A stretch of DNA of 64,000 nt from SZUA-318 sp964412015 (GCA_964412015.1 CAYPMO010000004.1:97649-161648), one strand, 5' to 3'; positions 52,027 through 61,497 are shown, counted from the stretch's first letter. Numbers and translations: made by a program. The notes: generated from the sequence alone by a model not told the origin.

Positions 52027-52593
52027 TCAGTCCTTCGCGCGGTCGATGTACTCGCCGGTGTTCGGGTTCACGCGGATCCGATCTCCGGTGGACAGATGCT
52101 CGGGAACGCTGACCACGACGCCGTTGGCCAGCGTGGCCGGCTTGGTGGAGGAGGTCTTCGTGGCGCCCCGGAGCACCGGGGCGGTCTCGGCGATCTCGAA
52201 CGTCATGGCGTTGGGAAGCTCGATGCCCACAGGACTTCCCTCGAAGAACTCCGCCACGATGCGCATCCCTTCGCTCACCCACGATGACGCGTCCCCCAGC
52301 GTCTCTTCGTCCAGCTCGTACTGGTCGTAGGTCTCGACGTTCATGAAGTGGAGTACGGTTCCGGCCTTGTACATGAATTCGAGATCATGGGTCTCGAGGG
52401 TGGCCTGCTCGACGGAGTCGGCCGCACGGAAGCGGTGCTCGATCGTCGTTCCGGACTTCAGCTTCCGCATCTTGGCGTGCACCATGGCCCGCAGGTTGCC
52501 CGGGGTGTGGTGGTGGAAGTCGATGACCCGACAGGGCTCGCCGTCGAACATGATCGCCATGCCGCGGCGGATCTGGGTGGCAGGAATGGCCAT
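52027..52593 (-). CDS. efp: Translation elongation factor P
   Basis: 188 residues, the usual length. Domain I start QIRRGMAIMFDGEPCRVIDF, followed by the loop HHHTPGNLRAM, then domains II (TIEHRFRAADSVE) and III (GDRIRVNPNTGEYIDRA). It relieves ribosome stalling at polyproline. The loop tip, Lys34 in Escherichia coli or Arg32 in Pseudomonas, is Asn33 here, so EpmA-type or rhamnosyl modification on Lys/Arg cannot apply. ATG at 52593. Confidence 0.97.
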   Translation of the reverse strand: MAIPATQIRRGMAIMFDGEPCRVIDFHHHTPGNLRAMVHAKMRKLKSGTTIEHRFRAADSVEQATLETHDLEFMYKAGTVLHFMNVETYDQYELDEETLGDASSWVSEGMRIVAEFFEGSPVGIELPNAMTFEIAETAPVLRGATKTSSTKPATLANGVVVSVPEHLSTGDRIRVNPNTGEYIDRAKD

Positions 52594-52736
52594 GGTGCTT
52601 CGAGTCCGATCCGGAATGATGTGGAGGCGAAAGCTAGCGACGCTTCCAGCCGGCGTGGAGGGGGCGCTGGATCGGGACTCGTCGCCCTCGGCCGCCCATC
52701 GGGGCGGCGGCGCGACGCGCGCCGTAAGGACGATCC

Positions 52737-54416
52737 CTACACCGCGTTCCGTAGGCCGAGGCTGAGCGGCAGCTTGGGGGCCCGGCGGTGCAGCGTGGCC
52801 TGTTCGTAAGCGTACGCGATGCGTATCAGCGTGGGCTCGCTCCAGGCTCTTCCGGAGAAGAGGATCCCGACGGGCAGCCCGAACACGTATCCGTTCGGCA
52901 CCGTGATGCTGGGGTACCCCGCGATGGCCGCGGGGCCCGAGCTGGAGCCGCTCGACCCGCCGTTGTTGACCAGGTCGGTCGGCCACGCCGGCCGCGTGGA
53001 GGGTGACACGATAGCATCGAGCCGGTGCTCCTCCATGAGCGCATCGATCCCCTCGGCTCGCGCGAGCCGGAGCGCGGTCTCGAGCGATTCCACGTATTCG
53101 GGAGTGCTCAGGTCTCCTTTCGCCTCCGCCTGCTCGAAGATCTCCTGCCCGAAGAACGGCATCTCGCGGTCCCGGTTCGCCTCGTTGAAGACGATGAGAT
53201 CGGCCAGGCCCCGCATGCCGTTCGGGTGTCCGGACATCTCGAGGTACGCCGCGAGGTCGGCCTTGAACTCGTAGAGGAGTACCTGATAGGAGGGAGCGCC
53301 GATCTGCCGGCGCGTGGCCAGGAGCGTGTTGTCCACGATCACGGCCCCTGCCCGCGCCATCGCCTGGATGGCGTCCTCCATGAGGTCGTCCACGGCGGCA
53401 TGGTTGCCGAAGTACGAGCGCTCCACCCCGATGCGCGCACCGCGCAGCCCGTCGGGGTCGAGGAACCGCGTATAGTCCGCGTGTGCGTGTCCCTGCGACG
53501 CCTGCGTCGCGGCGTCGCGTGGATCCACGCCCGTCAGGGAGCCGAGGAGCGCCGCGGCGTCGGCCACCGTCCGGCACATGGGGCCCGCGGTATCCTGCGT
53601 ATGGGCGATCGGAATGATCCCCGAACGGCCCACGAGCCCCACCGTCGGCTTGATCCCCACCACGCCGGTGATGGACGCCGGACAGATGACGCTTCCGTTG
53701 GTCTCGGTGCCGATCGCCCCGGCCGCGAAGTTGGCCGAGGCCGCGGCACCCGATCCCGAGGACGACCCGCAGGGATTCCGGTCCAACGCGTAGGGGTTCG
53801 CGCACTGTCCTCCGCGGCCGCTCCAGCCCGACGAGGAGTTGGTGGACCGGAAGTTCGCCCACTCCGAGAGGTTCGCCTTCCCGAGCAGAATGGCGCCCGC
53901 GGCGCGCAGCCGCTCGGCGACCCAGGCATCCCGGGCCGCGTGGTGCCCCTCGAGAGCCCACGATCCCGCGGTGGTCATCATGCCGTCGGCCGTGTCGATG
54001 TTGTCCTTCACGATCACGGGGATTCCGTGGAGGCGGCCACGCACGTTCCCCTCCCGCCGCTCGCGGTCGAGCGCGTCGGCGATGCGGAGCGCCTCGGAGT
54101 TGGTCTCGATGAGCGCGCGGAGCTTCGGACCGTTCCGGTCCAGGAGCGCGATCCGATCGAGGTACAGCCCGGTGATCTCCCTGGACGTCCATCGCCCGGA
54201 GGCCATGCCTTCCTGCAGCTCCGCGATCGTCTTCTCCTCGAGCTCGAAGGTGAGCCGGGTCCACCACGGAGCCTCCTCCCGGCCCTCCGGGCGCCGGGCC
54301 TCATCCGCGGGGGCGCAGGAACCCGCCCCGGCCGCGAGCGCCGCGGCGCCCAACCCCGAGAGCTTCAGGAAATCGCGGCGGGCAACGGAGGAAGCGGAGG
54401 GTTCGCGGGAGTCCAT
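52737..54416 (-). CDS. Tat-exported amidase-signature hydrolase 2
   Basis: 559 residues. A Tat signal (ARRDFLKLSGLGAAALAAG, then Cys in AGSCAPAD), so it could be exported and possibly lipid-linked through Cys. Amidase-signature triad: Lys in VIVKDNIDTADGM, Ser in CGSSSGSGAAAS and Ser in GTETNGSVICPAS. It is independent of the first amidase. No GatB/C next door. Its relatives hydrolyse small amides. ATG at 54416. Confidence 0.9.
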   Translation of the reverse strand: MDSREPSASSVARRDFLKLSGLGAAALAAGAGSCAPADEARRPEGREEAPWWTRLTFELEEKTIAELQEGMASGRWTSREITGLYLDRIALLDRNGPKLRALIETNSEALRIADALDRERREGNVRGRLHGIPVIVKDNIDTADGMMTTAGSWALEGHHAARDAWVAERLRAAGAILLGKANLSEWANFRSTNSSSGWSGRGGQCANPYALDRNPCGSSSGSGAAASANFAAGAIGTETNGSVICPASITGVVGIKPTVGLVGRSGIIPIAHTQDTAGPMCRTVADAAALLGSLTGVDPRDAATQASQGHAHADYTRFLDPDGLRGARIGVERSYFGNHAAVDDLMEDAIQAMARAGAVIVDNTLLATRRQIGAPSYQVLLYEFKADLAAYLEMSGHPNGMRGLADLIVFNEANRDREMPFFGQEIFEQAEAKGDLSTPEYVESLETALRLARAEGIDALMEEHRLDAIVSPSTRPAWPTDLVNNGGSSGSSSGPAAIAGYPSITVPNGYVFGLPVGILFSGRAWSEPTLIRIAYAYEQATLHRRAPKLPLSLGLRNAV

Positions 54417-54621
54417 GGGGGAGTCCTCGACGTGGGCGTGGCTGCACCGCGCGGCCGAGCCGGTGGGCCGATCGCGTCAACGTGGAGCGAGGGCCCGGGC
54501 GGGGCAAGGCTGTCCTTCCCCCTCGAGGACGGGCTCCAGGTCGTGCGGCGCCGAGGGGTGACCCCCTCGCGGACCACTCCCTACGCGAGGCGCGCGGCCG
54601 GCGCTGATCGCTCCGGGGGCC

Positions 54622-55326
54622 TTACCCCTGCGGGAGGATCTCGAGCAGCTCGATCTCGAAGATGAGCGTCGCGTTCGGTCCGATGTCCTCTCCCGCCCCC
54701 GACGTGCCGTAGCCGAGGTCCCCTGGGATCACCACACGATACGTGCTGCCCACCGACATGAGCTGGAGCGCCTCCGAGAAGCCCGGGATGACGTCCCCCA
54801 CCGGGAAGACCACCGGCTCCCGACCCTGCGAGGAGTCGAACTCCGTGCCGTCGATGAGCGTGCCCTTGTAGTGGACGCGCACCTCCTGGTCCGCCGTAGG
54901 CTTCGGGCCGTCGCCCTGATGCAGGATCTCGTACTGCAGACCGCTCTCGGTGGTGATCACGCCCTCGCGCGCGCCGTTCTCCTTCAGGTACGCCTCGCCC
55001 TCCGTCTGATTCTTGAGGCCGAGCGCCTGGCGCTCCTCGCGCTGCGTCCGCATGACGGACTGGCTGAACTCGTGGAGCGCCGTCTGGATCACCGAGTCCG
55101 GGAGCGCCGGATCCGCTCCGGACATCGCGTCTTCGATGCCCCTCTGGAACGCGGCGATGTCGAGATGGCCCCTGGCGGGGCCGAGGGAGCGGCCCATGTC
55201 CAGCCCGATGCCGTAACTGGCCTTCTGGTCGTCGGTCTCGAGGGCGGCGTTGCCGGCACCCTGGCCGGAGCAAGCGGAGAGCAGGAGAGCCACGCACACG
55301 AGCGCGACGGGTTCACGGTTACGCAT
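54622..55326 (-). CDS. Lipoprotein FKBP-type peptidyl-prolyl isomerase
   Basis: 234 residues. Lipobox LLSAC places the mature N-terminus at Cys. Helical dimerisation domain with YGIGLDMGRSL, followed by a C-terminal FKBP domain: VRVHYKGTLIDGTEFDSS, VIPGFSEALQLMSVG and YGTSGAGEDIGPNATLIFEIEL, with the isomerase site residues. Similar to FkpA/Mip. It helps folding of envelope proteins. The ATG at 55326 is preferred over one ten codons upstream because it directly precedes the signal peptide. Confidence 0.93.
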   Translation of the reverse strand: MRNREPVALVCVALLLSACSGQGAGNAALETDDQKASYGIGLDMGRSLGPARGHLDIAAFQRGIEDAMSGADPALPDSVIQTALHEFSQSVMRTQREERQALGLKNQTEGEAYLKENGAREGVITTESGLQYEILHQGDGPKPTADQEVRVHYKGTLIDGTEFDSSQGREPVVFPVGDVIPGFSEALQLMSVGSTYRVVIPGDLGYGTSGAGEDIGPNATLIFEIELLEILPQG

Positions 55327-55389
55327 GATCGGGGACGTCCACCTGAAAGGGAACAAGCGCTCGAAGCTAACCGCCCACGGCGTGCCCGC

Positions 55390-56829
55390 CTACTCCCCCC
55401 CCGGCACCGATGTCCCGTCGCGCGGCCCCATGCCCTCGAGCAGGTCGGACGCGATCGCCGAGCCCAACCGCTCCACCACCTCGAAGAGCCCGCCGGGCCA
55501 GGCGCCCGTCACGAGCTCGGTCGAGACCAGGGTCCCGCTGGCCAGCTCGTACACCTGTCCGGACACGGCCACCTCTCCGCCCCGAACCGCAACGCGGCCC
55601 AGGAGCGCGTGCGTGGCCGCCGTGGCACCGGGCGCCATCTCGCGCTCGAAGCGCTGATACGCCCCCTCGCCGCTGAACCCGACCATCAGGGCCCAGAAAT
55701 AGTGCGTGGCGATCCCCGCTCCTTCGAGCTCGGAGCCCAGCATCTGGGCGACGCTCGGCCCGAGCGCCGCCAGCCCTTCGTCCTCGACGTCCACGACAGT
55801 CTCGAGGTCGAAGAGGACGACGCCGCCCACAGGCCGTGACGGGGCGATCACAGCCCGACTGCGAAGCGCGTCGCGCCGGGCCTGATAGTACAGCGCCATC
55901 AGCGAGTCTTCCTCCGCCGACGGGATGAGGAGCGCCATGGGCGGCTCGGTGCCCACCATGCGCGCGAGCGCGACCTGGGCCAGCTCGGGCCGACCCGCCT
56001 GGAGCTGGGCGCGTGCGAGGAAACGGAGCGCCCGGGCCGCTTCGGGGTGATCGCGCAACGGCTCCCTCAGGAACGGCCCCAGCGCCTCGATCGCGTCGTC
56101 GAGCTCCCCGGCGAAGTAATGATCCACGCCGAGGTTGAGCCTGACCGTCCCGTCCTCCACCTCCGCCGCGCCGAGCGGCTCGTCCACCCCCGCGCGGTCA
56201 TCATGCATGGCGACGTTCATCATCAGCACGAAGAACGCCGCCACGCCTGCGACGAGCCCGACGCCGATGGCCCGCGACGGCAGCCGCTTTCGCGGGGCCG
56301 GAGGCGCGTCGGCGGCGCCCACCGCGAACACCCGGACGAGTCCCATCCCCTTGAGGTGGTGCCAGACGGGCAGCCGTCGGAACACGAACCCGGCCCTGCC
56401 CCGCATCATCTCCTGGACGGTCCGGCTCACCAGCACCTCTCCGGGTCGGGCCTTGCCCTGCAGACGCGAGGCGACATTGACGCCGTCGCCGTAGACGTCG
56501 CCGTCGGGAGCCTCCGTGATCTCCCCCAGGTGCAGGCCGATCCGCAGCCCGGACTCCTGCGCGCGCACCGCGTCCGACGCGTCGAACCGTTCCCGGATCG
56601 CGAGCGCCGCCCGGATCGCGCCGTCCACGCTCTCGAACACCGTGAGCACGGCGTCGCCCACGAACTTCACCACCCGCCCGCCATAGACGGGCACCTCCGC
56701 CCGCGCCGCCTCCTGGAGAACCCGTACGAGGGCCAGGGCCGCGTCCTCGTCCCGAGCGGACAGGGCGGAGTACCCGACGATGTCGGCGAACCAGACGGCG
56801 GCGAGGCGCCTCGAGCCGACGCTGCTCAT
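55390..56829 (-). CDS. Membrane class III adenylate/guanylate cyclase with TPR-like C-terminus
   Basis: 479 residues. N-terminal cyclase domain: metal Asp16 in WFADIVGYS, base-binding Lys55 and Asp59 in VKFVGDAVLTVF, and the Asn-x3-Arg site in YGDGVNVASRLQ. One span near 185-207 (GVGLVAGVAAFFVLMMNVAM) separates it from a helical repeat domain (LNLGVDHYFAGELDDAIEA and others) that would be outside the membrane. It would make cAMP or cGMP in response to external input; the cyclase faces the cytoplasm. No cyclic-nucleotide receptor is nearby. Confidence 0.9.
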   Translation of the reverse strand: MSSVGSRRLAAVWFADIVGYSALSARDEDAALALVRVLQEAARAEVPVYGGRVVKFVGDAVLTVFESVDGAIRAALAIRERFDASDAVRAQESGLRIGLHLGEITEAPDGDVYGDGVNVASRLQGKARPGEVLVSRTVQEMMRGRAGFVFRRLPVWHHLKGMGLVRVFAVGAADAPPAPRKRLPSRAIGVGLVAGVAAFFVLMMNVAMHDDRAGVDEPLGAAEVEDGTVRLNLGVDHYFAGELDDAIEALGPFLREPLRDHPEAARALRFLARAQLQAGRPELAQVALARMVGTEPPMALLIPSAEEDSLMALYYQARRDALRSRAVIAPSRPVGGVVLFDLETVVDVEDEGLAALGPSVAQMLGSELEGAGIATHYFWALMVGFSGEGAYQRFEREMAPGATAATHALLGRVAVRGGEVAVSGQVYELASGTLVSTELVTGAWPGGLFEVVERLGSAIASDLLEGMGPRDGTSVPGGE

Positions 56830-57038
56830 GAATCCAAGATGGGCCCGGCCGGGCCGGAGAGGAAAGTCGTTCGACGCCCGGCTACCCGTCCACGTCCACT
56901 CAACGCGCCAGGGATCTCGGTTGTCCCTTGTGGATGCCCGGCACCTTGCGCCAATTGAGGCGGACTGGGCGCGCCCCGGCCTCCCCCGCCGCGCCCGTCG
57001 CCGACGTGCCCGCCTGAAATGCTCCACCGGAGGTCCCC

Positions 57039-59663
57039 ATGCACGCTCGTCCCGGTTCGAGAAGCTCCTGGCGTCGCCAGGTCGCACGGATGGCTCTTCT
57101 CCTCGCAGCGCTCCCGCTCCTCGTGGCCCCGGGCGCATCCGCCCAGGAGGAGACATGGAACGCGAGGGACATTCTCGCGGCCAAGGAGTGGGTGGCCCCG
57201 CCGGCCTCCATCGCCGACGCGGCCCTCGCCCCCCGGTGGCTCAACGTCGCGCTCACGAATCGAAGCGCGGACGGAATGTGGTTCCTGCACGAGGTCGGCG
57301 ACGGCCCCGTCACGATGGCCCGCTTCAGCAAGCCGTTCGACGAGCTCGGCGGAATGTTCATCGACTTCGGAGCCAACCGGAATCGCACACTCACGATCCG
57401 CAGCAACGTCCACATCACGGCGATCTCCGCCGCGGACGGCCACGAGGTGGACATACAGGTGCCCCGCGGGGCGCGCGTCTCGGGTGCGACGTGGTCCCCC
57501 GAAGGCGCACGGATCGCGTTCTTCGCCCACACGGACGACGCCACGCACATCTGGGTCGCGGAGGCGGCCACCGGACGTTCCCGGCAGGTGACGCGCACTC
57601 CCGTCCTCGCCACGGCGGTGACCACGTTCCAGTGGACGGCGGGCGGCGCCAAGATCGCCACGGTGCTCGAGCCCGACGGGCGCTCGCCGCGCCCTCTGCC
57701 GCCCGCGGTGCCCACGGGCCCGCAGGTGAAGACGACCGAAGAGGGCGAGAACATGCTGCGCACCTACGCCAGCCTCATGAAGACGCCCTACGACGAGCGG
57801 CTTCTGGAGTGGCATGTCACCGGGCAGCTCGCGCTCGTGGACGTGTCCAACCGGCGGGTCGAGAAGCTCGGAGCGCCCACGATGATCTGGGCGTTCGATT
57901 TCTCGCCGGACGGTGAGTACGTCCGGGTGACGAAGCTGGAGAAGCCGTTCAGCTACGTCGTCCCGGTGGGCAACTTCGGACGCAGCGACGAGATCTGGGA
58001 CCGGACCGGCCGGAAGCTCCTCGACTTCGACAAGACCCCGATGAACACGGGCCTGCGCGGCGCGACTCCAACCGCACCCGGGGTCGGAGGCTCCGGAGGC
58101 GACGAGGACAAGCGCCAGGTGGCATGGCGGAAGGACAATACCGGACTGACGTTCCTGGAGCAGGAGCCGGCACCGGACTCGACAGCCGAGGAGCGGACGC
58201 CGCAGGCCGATGAACAGGAGCGCGAGCGTCGCAAGGACAGGGTCATGCACTGGGCGGCCCCCTTCGACAGCGCGAGCCTGAAGGTCCTCTACGAGAACGA
58301 CAACCGGCTCAACGCACATCGCTACTCGCCGGATCACGCCTGGCTCTTCCTCTCCGAGCGCCAGGGGCAGAACACGCACGAGTTCGCGGTGGACCTCGCC
58401 GATCCCGGCACGAAGCACACGCTGGCCAGGTGGCGCACCGAGGACTTCTACGCCAACCCGGGGAGTCTCGTCCTCACCGGAGGGGCGGTCCCGAGCGTCT
58501 CCCGCGGCGGTTACGGCGGAGCCCGCGGCGGAGGAGAGACGGTCCAGATCTCGTCCGACGGCGCTTCCGTGTTCTTCTACGGCACCGCATACGACGAGGA
58601 CCCGGTCGCGAACGGGCCCAAGAGCTTCCTGGACAGGGTGACGATCGCTACGGGCGAGAAGTCGCGGGCCTGGGAGAGCTCGAACGACGGCGTATGGGAG
58701 CGCGCGACGTCGTTCCTCGACGTGGAAACGGGAAAGATGGTCGTCTCGAGGGAATCGCCCACACAGGTGCCTCAATACTACCTGCGCGAGGGAGCGCGGC
58801 TGGGGACGCAGCTCACCGACAACGAGGACTACACCCCCGACGTGTCGTCGGCGCCCAAGGAGCGCTTCGTCGTGGAACGGCCGGACGGGTTCCGCTTCAT
58901 GGTGAACGTGACGCTTCCGCCCGGCCACGCCGGAGGCCGGTTGCCGGCGATGTTCTGGTTCTACCCGAGGGAGTATGAGAGTCAGGACAAGTACGACGAG
59001 ACCCAGCGCACGTTCAACAAGAACGCGTTCCCCAATTTCGGGACGCGCTCGATGCACTATCTCGTCCGCCTGGGTTATGCCGTGGTCGAGCCCGACGCGC
59101 CGATCGTGGGCAAGGCGGGCCAGATGAACAACAACTATGAGCACGACCTCCGCAACAACCTGGCGGCCGCGATCGACGAGCTGGACCGCCGCGGGATCAT
59201 CGACCGCCACCGCCTCGGGCTCGGCGGCCACTCGTACGGCGCGTTCTCGACCGTGAACGCCATGGTGCACACGCCGTTCTTCAAGGCCGGGATCGCCGGG
59301 GACGGCAACTACAACCGCACCCTCACTCCGCTCTCGTTCCAGAACGAGAGGCGCATCCTGTGGGACGCCATGGACACCTACCTGTCCATGTCGCCCTTCC
59401 TGCATGCGAACGACCTCACCGGCGCCCTGCTCATGTACCACGGCCTGGGCGACCAGAACGTGGGGACCGATCCGAGGCACTCGCCTCGCCTGTTCCACGC
59501 CCTGAACGGTCTGGACAAGGAGGCGGCGATGTACCTCTACCCGTTCGAGGATCACGGTCCCGCCACGCGGGAGACGCTACTGGACCTGTGGGCACGCTGG
59601 ACGGCGTGGCTCGAGGTGCACCTGAAGGACACGGACCAGGCGGGCGTGAGCGAGCAGCCGTGA
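57039..59663 (+). CDS. Secreted S9-family peptidase (glutamyl endopeptidase-like)
   Basis: 874 residues with a signal peptide (MALLLAALPLLVAPGASAQ). Large propeller part (to about 590) with a Gly/Pro-rich insertion (GGYGGARGGG near 490), then an alpha/beta-hydrolase domain: nucleophile Ser in GLGGHSYGAFSTV, Asp in MYHGLGDQNVGTD and His in PFEDHGPATRE. Longer than the S9 peptidase at 41 kb and different in type; the GHSYGAF signature matches the glutamyl-specific S9 subgroup. Followed by a 37-base-spaced terminator-like stem. Confidence 0.93.
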   Translation: MHARPGSRSSWRRQVARMALLLAALPLLVAPGASAQEETWNARDILAAKEWVAPPASIADAALAPRWLNVALTNRSADGMWFLHEVGDGPVTMARFSKPFDELGGMFIDFGANRNRTLTIRSNVHITAISAADGHEVDIQVPRGARVSGATWSPEGARIAFFAHTDDATHIWVAEAATGRSRQVTRTPVLATAVTTFQWTAGGAKIATVLEPDGRSPRPLPPAVPTGPQVKTTEEGENMLRTYASLMKTPYDERLLEWHVTGQLALVDVSNRRVEKLGAPTMIWAFDFSPDGEYVRVTKLEKPFSYVVPVGNFGRSDEIWDRTGRKLLDFDKTPMNTGLRGATPTAPGVGGSGGDEDKRQVAWRKDNTGLTFLEQEPAPDSTAEERTPQADEQERERRKDRVMHWAAPFDSASLKVLYENDNRLNAHRYSPDHAWLFLSERQGQNTHEFAVDLADPGTKHTLARWRTEDFYANPGSLVLTGGAVPSVSRGGYGGARGGGETVQISSDGASVFFYGTAYDEDPVANGPKSFLDRVTIATGEKSRAWESSNDGVWERATSFLDVETGKMVVSRESPTQVPQYYLREGARLGTQLTDNEDYTPDVSSAPKERFVVERPDGFRFMVNVTLPPGHAGGRLPAMFWFYPREYESQDKYDETQRTFNKNAFPNFGTRSMHYLVRLGYAVVEPDAPIVGKAGQMNNNYEHDLRNNLAAAIDELDRRGIIDRHRLGLGGHSYGAFSTVNAMVHTPFFKAGIAGDGNYNRTLTPLSFQNERRILWDAMDTYLSMSPFLHANDLTGALLMYHGLGDQNVGTDPRHSPRLFHALNGLDKEAAMYLYPFEDHGPATRETLLDLWARWTAWLEVHLKDTDQAGVSEQP

Positions 59664-59671
59664 GGCGACGG

Positions 59672-59708
59672 GCGCCGCCGGTCGGACCTGAAGGGGTTCC
59701 GGCGGCGC
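59672..59708. terminator. Inverted repeat between converging genes
   Basis: Ten-base perfect arms (59672-59681 and 59699-59708) with a 17-base loop between the end of the S9 gene and the end of the following minus-strand gene. It may terminate both. Confidence 0.5.
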
Positions 59709-59724
59709 TCCCCTCCCCGATTCG

Positions 59725-60354
59725 CTAGCCCTTCCGACCCTTGAGGTTCGCGCCCACCGCGGCGTTGAGGCAGTGCGTGGCCAGCTTCTCGGAGTCCGTG
59801 ATCTTGTCCGGGGACCCGCCACTCGTGACCCACTCGCGCACCTTCGCCGCGCGGTCGCTGAACCCCAGGGTGTCGAGCGCATCGGCCGCAGCCGCGAGGA
59901 ATTCCTCCTGCGGAGCGACGTAGGCCATCAGGAAGACCTGCTCGGCGGTGATGAACTCCTGTCCACCCCTTCGGGCCGCCTTCACATAATCGCGCAGGTG
60001 GAGCAGGGCGGTTGCCATGTGCCTCGCCGCCAGGTCCAGCCACGTCAGCGTGCACAGGGTGCGAATGGCCTCGGGATGGACGCGGATGATCTTGTTCGCC
60101 ACGCCCCGCGCGGCCTCGCGCTGGCCGTCCTCGAGCAGGGCGTCGATGGCCCGGCCATAGTAGGACAGGGCCAGATCCCGGTCACCGGCCCGCAGACAGA
60201 CGTCGCCCGCGCGGTTCAACGGCGTCCCCTGGAATGCGCGGGACGCCCGCTCGGCCTCCAGCTCGAGCGCGTCGACTTCCCTGCGCCAGCCTGCGGGACC
60301 GCGGGGCGACGAGGGCTCGGGCTTCTTCTTGAACCAGTCTGAGATGGGGGCCAT
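59725..60354 (-). CDS. Helical, TPR-like cytoplasmic protein of unknown function
   Basis: 209 residues, no signal. The central part (PLNRAGDVCLRAGDRDLALSYY, then GRAIDALLEDGQREAARGV) shows tetratricopeptide-like helix pairs; the following segment (TLCTLTWLDLAARHMATALL) continues the superhelix. C-terminus Lys/Gly-rich. Start ATG at 60354. I do not know a family with this combination. TPR-type scaffold or chaperone is a guess. Confidence 0.6.
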   Translation of the reverse strand: MAPISDWFKKKPEPSSPRGPAGWRREVDALELEAERASRAFQGTPLNRAGDVCLRAGDRDLALSYYGRAIDALLEDGQREAARGVANKIIRVHPEAIRTLCTLTWLDLAARHMATALLHLRDYVKAARRGGQEFITAEQVFLMAYVAPQEEFLAAAADALDTLGFSDRAAKVREWVTSGGSPDKITDSEKLATHCLNAAVGANLKGRKG

Positions 60355-60519
60355 GAAACCAGCAGGGGCACCGGCACGTCCCTCGACGGGACTGTCTTCG
60401 AACGACGCAATCTCCGGCCTACGCTGCCCGTGCGCAATCGGCCGCACCGAATCCGAGGGGACCGCAGCGGGGCTGGGGGGTATCGGGGTCTTTCCGATCA
60501 CGCCCAACCCGTCCTGCCC

Positions 60520-60993
60520 ATGTCTCCTCGACCCTCCCCTTCTCCCGTGATGTCCCTCGCGCTCGCCCTGCTGTCCTGTGGAGGCGAAGCGCCCGCGCCT
60601 CCGGCCGGAGGCACCACGTCCACTCCGGAGACCACGGCGTCCTCCCCTGCCTCAGCCAGCGTGAGCATCGTGGAGCCCGCCGAGGGCGCCGAGGTCGCCG
60701 GCCCGGCCGTGACCGTGCGCCTGACGGCCGATGGCGTGCGCATCGTGCCCGCAGGCGATCTCACCCCGGGAACCGGTCACCATCACCTCTACCTCGACGC
60801 CGATCTGACCGCACCGGAGGCGCCGGTCCCCACGGTGCCCGGACAGGTCGTCCATCTGGGCACGGGGGCGAGCGAGTTCACGTTCGATTCGGTGGCGAGC
60901 GGACACCATCGCCTCATCGCGGTCGTCGCCGACGGCGCGCACGTACCGCTCCAGCCCTGGGTGGTGGACACCGTAACGTTCAGGGTGCGGTAG
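60520..60993 (+). CDS. DUF4399-type secreted lipoprotein
   Basis: 157 residues. A short signal with lipobox LLSC, then a Thr/Ser/Pro-rich linker and a DUF4399 domain: VSIVEPAEGAEV, LTPGTGHHHLYLDADL and HHRLIAVVADGAHVPL. His-rich stretches suggest metal binding. A second ATG at 60550 would still keep the lipobox. Role unknown. Confidence 0.78.
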   Translation: MSPRPSPSPVMSLALALLSCGGEAPAPPAGGTTSTPETTASSPASASVSIVEPAEGAEVAGPAVTVRLTADGVRIVPAGDLTPGTGHHHLYLDADLTAPEAPVPTVPGQVVHLGTGASEFTFDSVASGHHRLIAVVADGAHVPLQPWVVDTVTFRVR

Positions 60994-61078
60994 CGGCGAC
61001 GCGGAAGTCGACACGGAACACGACGAGCAGGGCACGGGCGGCGGAGCCCGGCGCGGGCGTCGCCCCTGGATGGACCCC

Positions 61079-61128
61079 TTGCCCTGAACGACTCAGTCCA
61101 ATAGGTTGGCCTGAGCAATTCAGGTCAA
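61079..61128 (+). promoter_or_regulatory. PadR promoter with two CTGA-N5-TCAG operators
   Basis: TTGCCC (61079-61084), a 17-base spacer and TAGGTT (61102-61107) form a weak promoter. Two inverted repeats share the pattern CTGA-N5-TCAG: 61084-61096, and 61111-61123 inside the longer imperfect palindrome TTGGCCTGA-GCAAT-TCAGGTCAA (61106-61128). One covers the spacer, the other the likely start site. Good candidates for PadR autorepression. Confidence 0.5.
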
Positions 61129-61147
61129 ACCCGGCAGCGGTCCGCCC

Positions 61148-61492
61148 ATGCCCGACACACCCCTGAGCCCGATCCCCGGGACCCTCGAGCTCCTGATCCT
61201 GCGAACCCTCGGCGCGAGCGCGGAGCTACACGGCTTCGCAATCCTGGAGTGGATCCACGCGTCCACCGACAACGAGCTGATCGTGGAGGACGGCGCGCTC
61301 TACCATGCCCTGCACCGCATGGAGCGCAGGGGATGGCTCGAGAGCGATTGGGGAATCTCGGAGAAGGGTCGGAGGGCGAGGTACTACCGCCTCGCGCCGG
61401 AGGGGAAGCGGGTGCTGGCCGCCGAGGAGAGGCGTTGGAGCCGGTACGTGGAGGCGGTGGCCAGGATCGCGCCGCACGAGACCGGGACGTAG
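61148..61492 (+). CDS. PadR-family transcriptional regulator
   Basis: 114 residues. Winged helix: PGTLELLILRTLGASAELHG, FAILEWIHASTDNELIVEDG and ALYHALHRMERRGWLESDWG with the basic wing RRARYYRLAPEGK. PadR-type repressors of this short form often accompany ADOP-type permeases, as here: the permease starts five bases after the stop. It probably represses the operon until an inducer binds; none is known. Confidence 0.93.
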   Translation: MPDTPLSPIPGTLELLILRTLGASAELHGFAILEWIHASTDNELIVEDGALYHALHRMERRGWLESDWGISEKGRRARYYRLAPEGKRVLAAEERRWSRYVEAVARIAPHETGT

Positions 61493-61497
61493 CCGCC

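Noticed and set aside
56826..59555. A minus-strand open frame of about 900 codons
   Set aside because: Antisense to the S9 peptidase, which has a signal peptide and full catalytic triad. No motif in the minus product.
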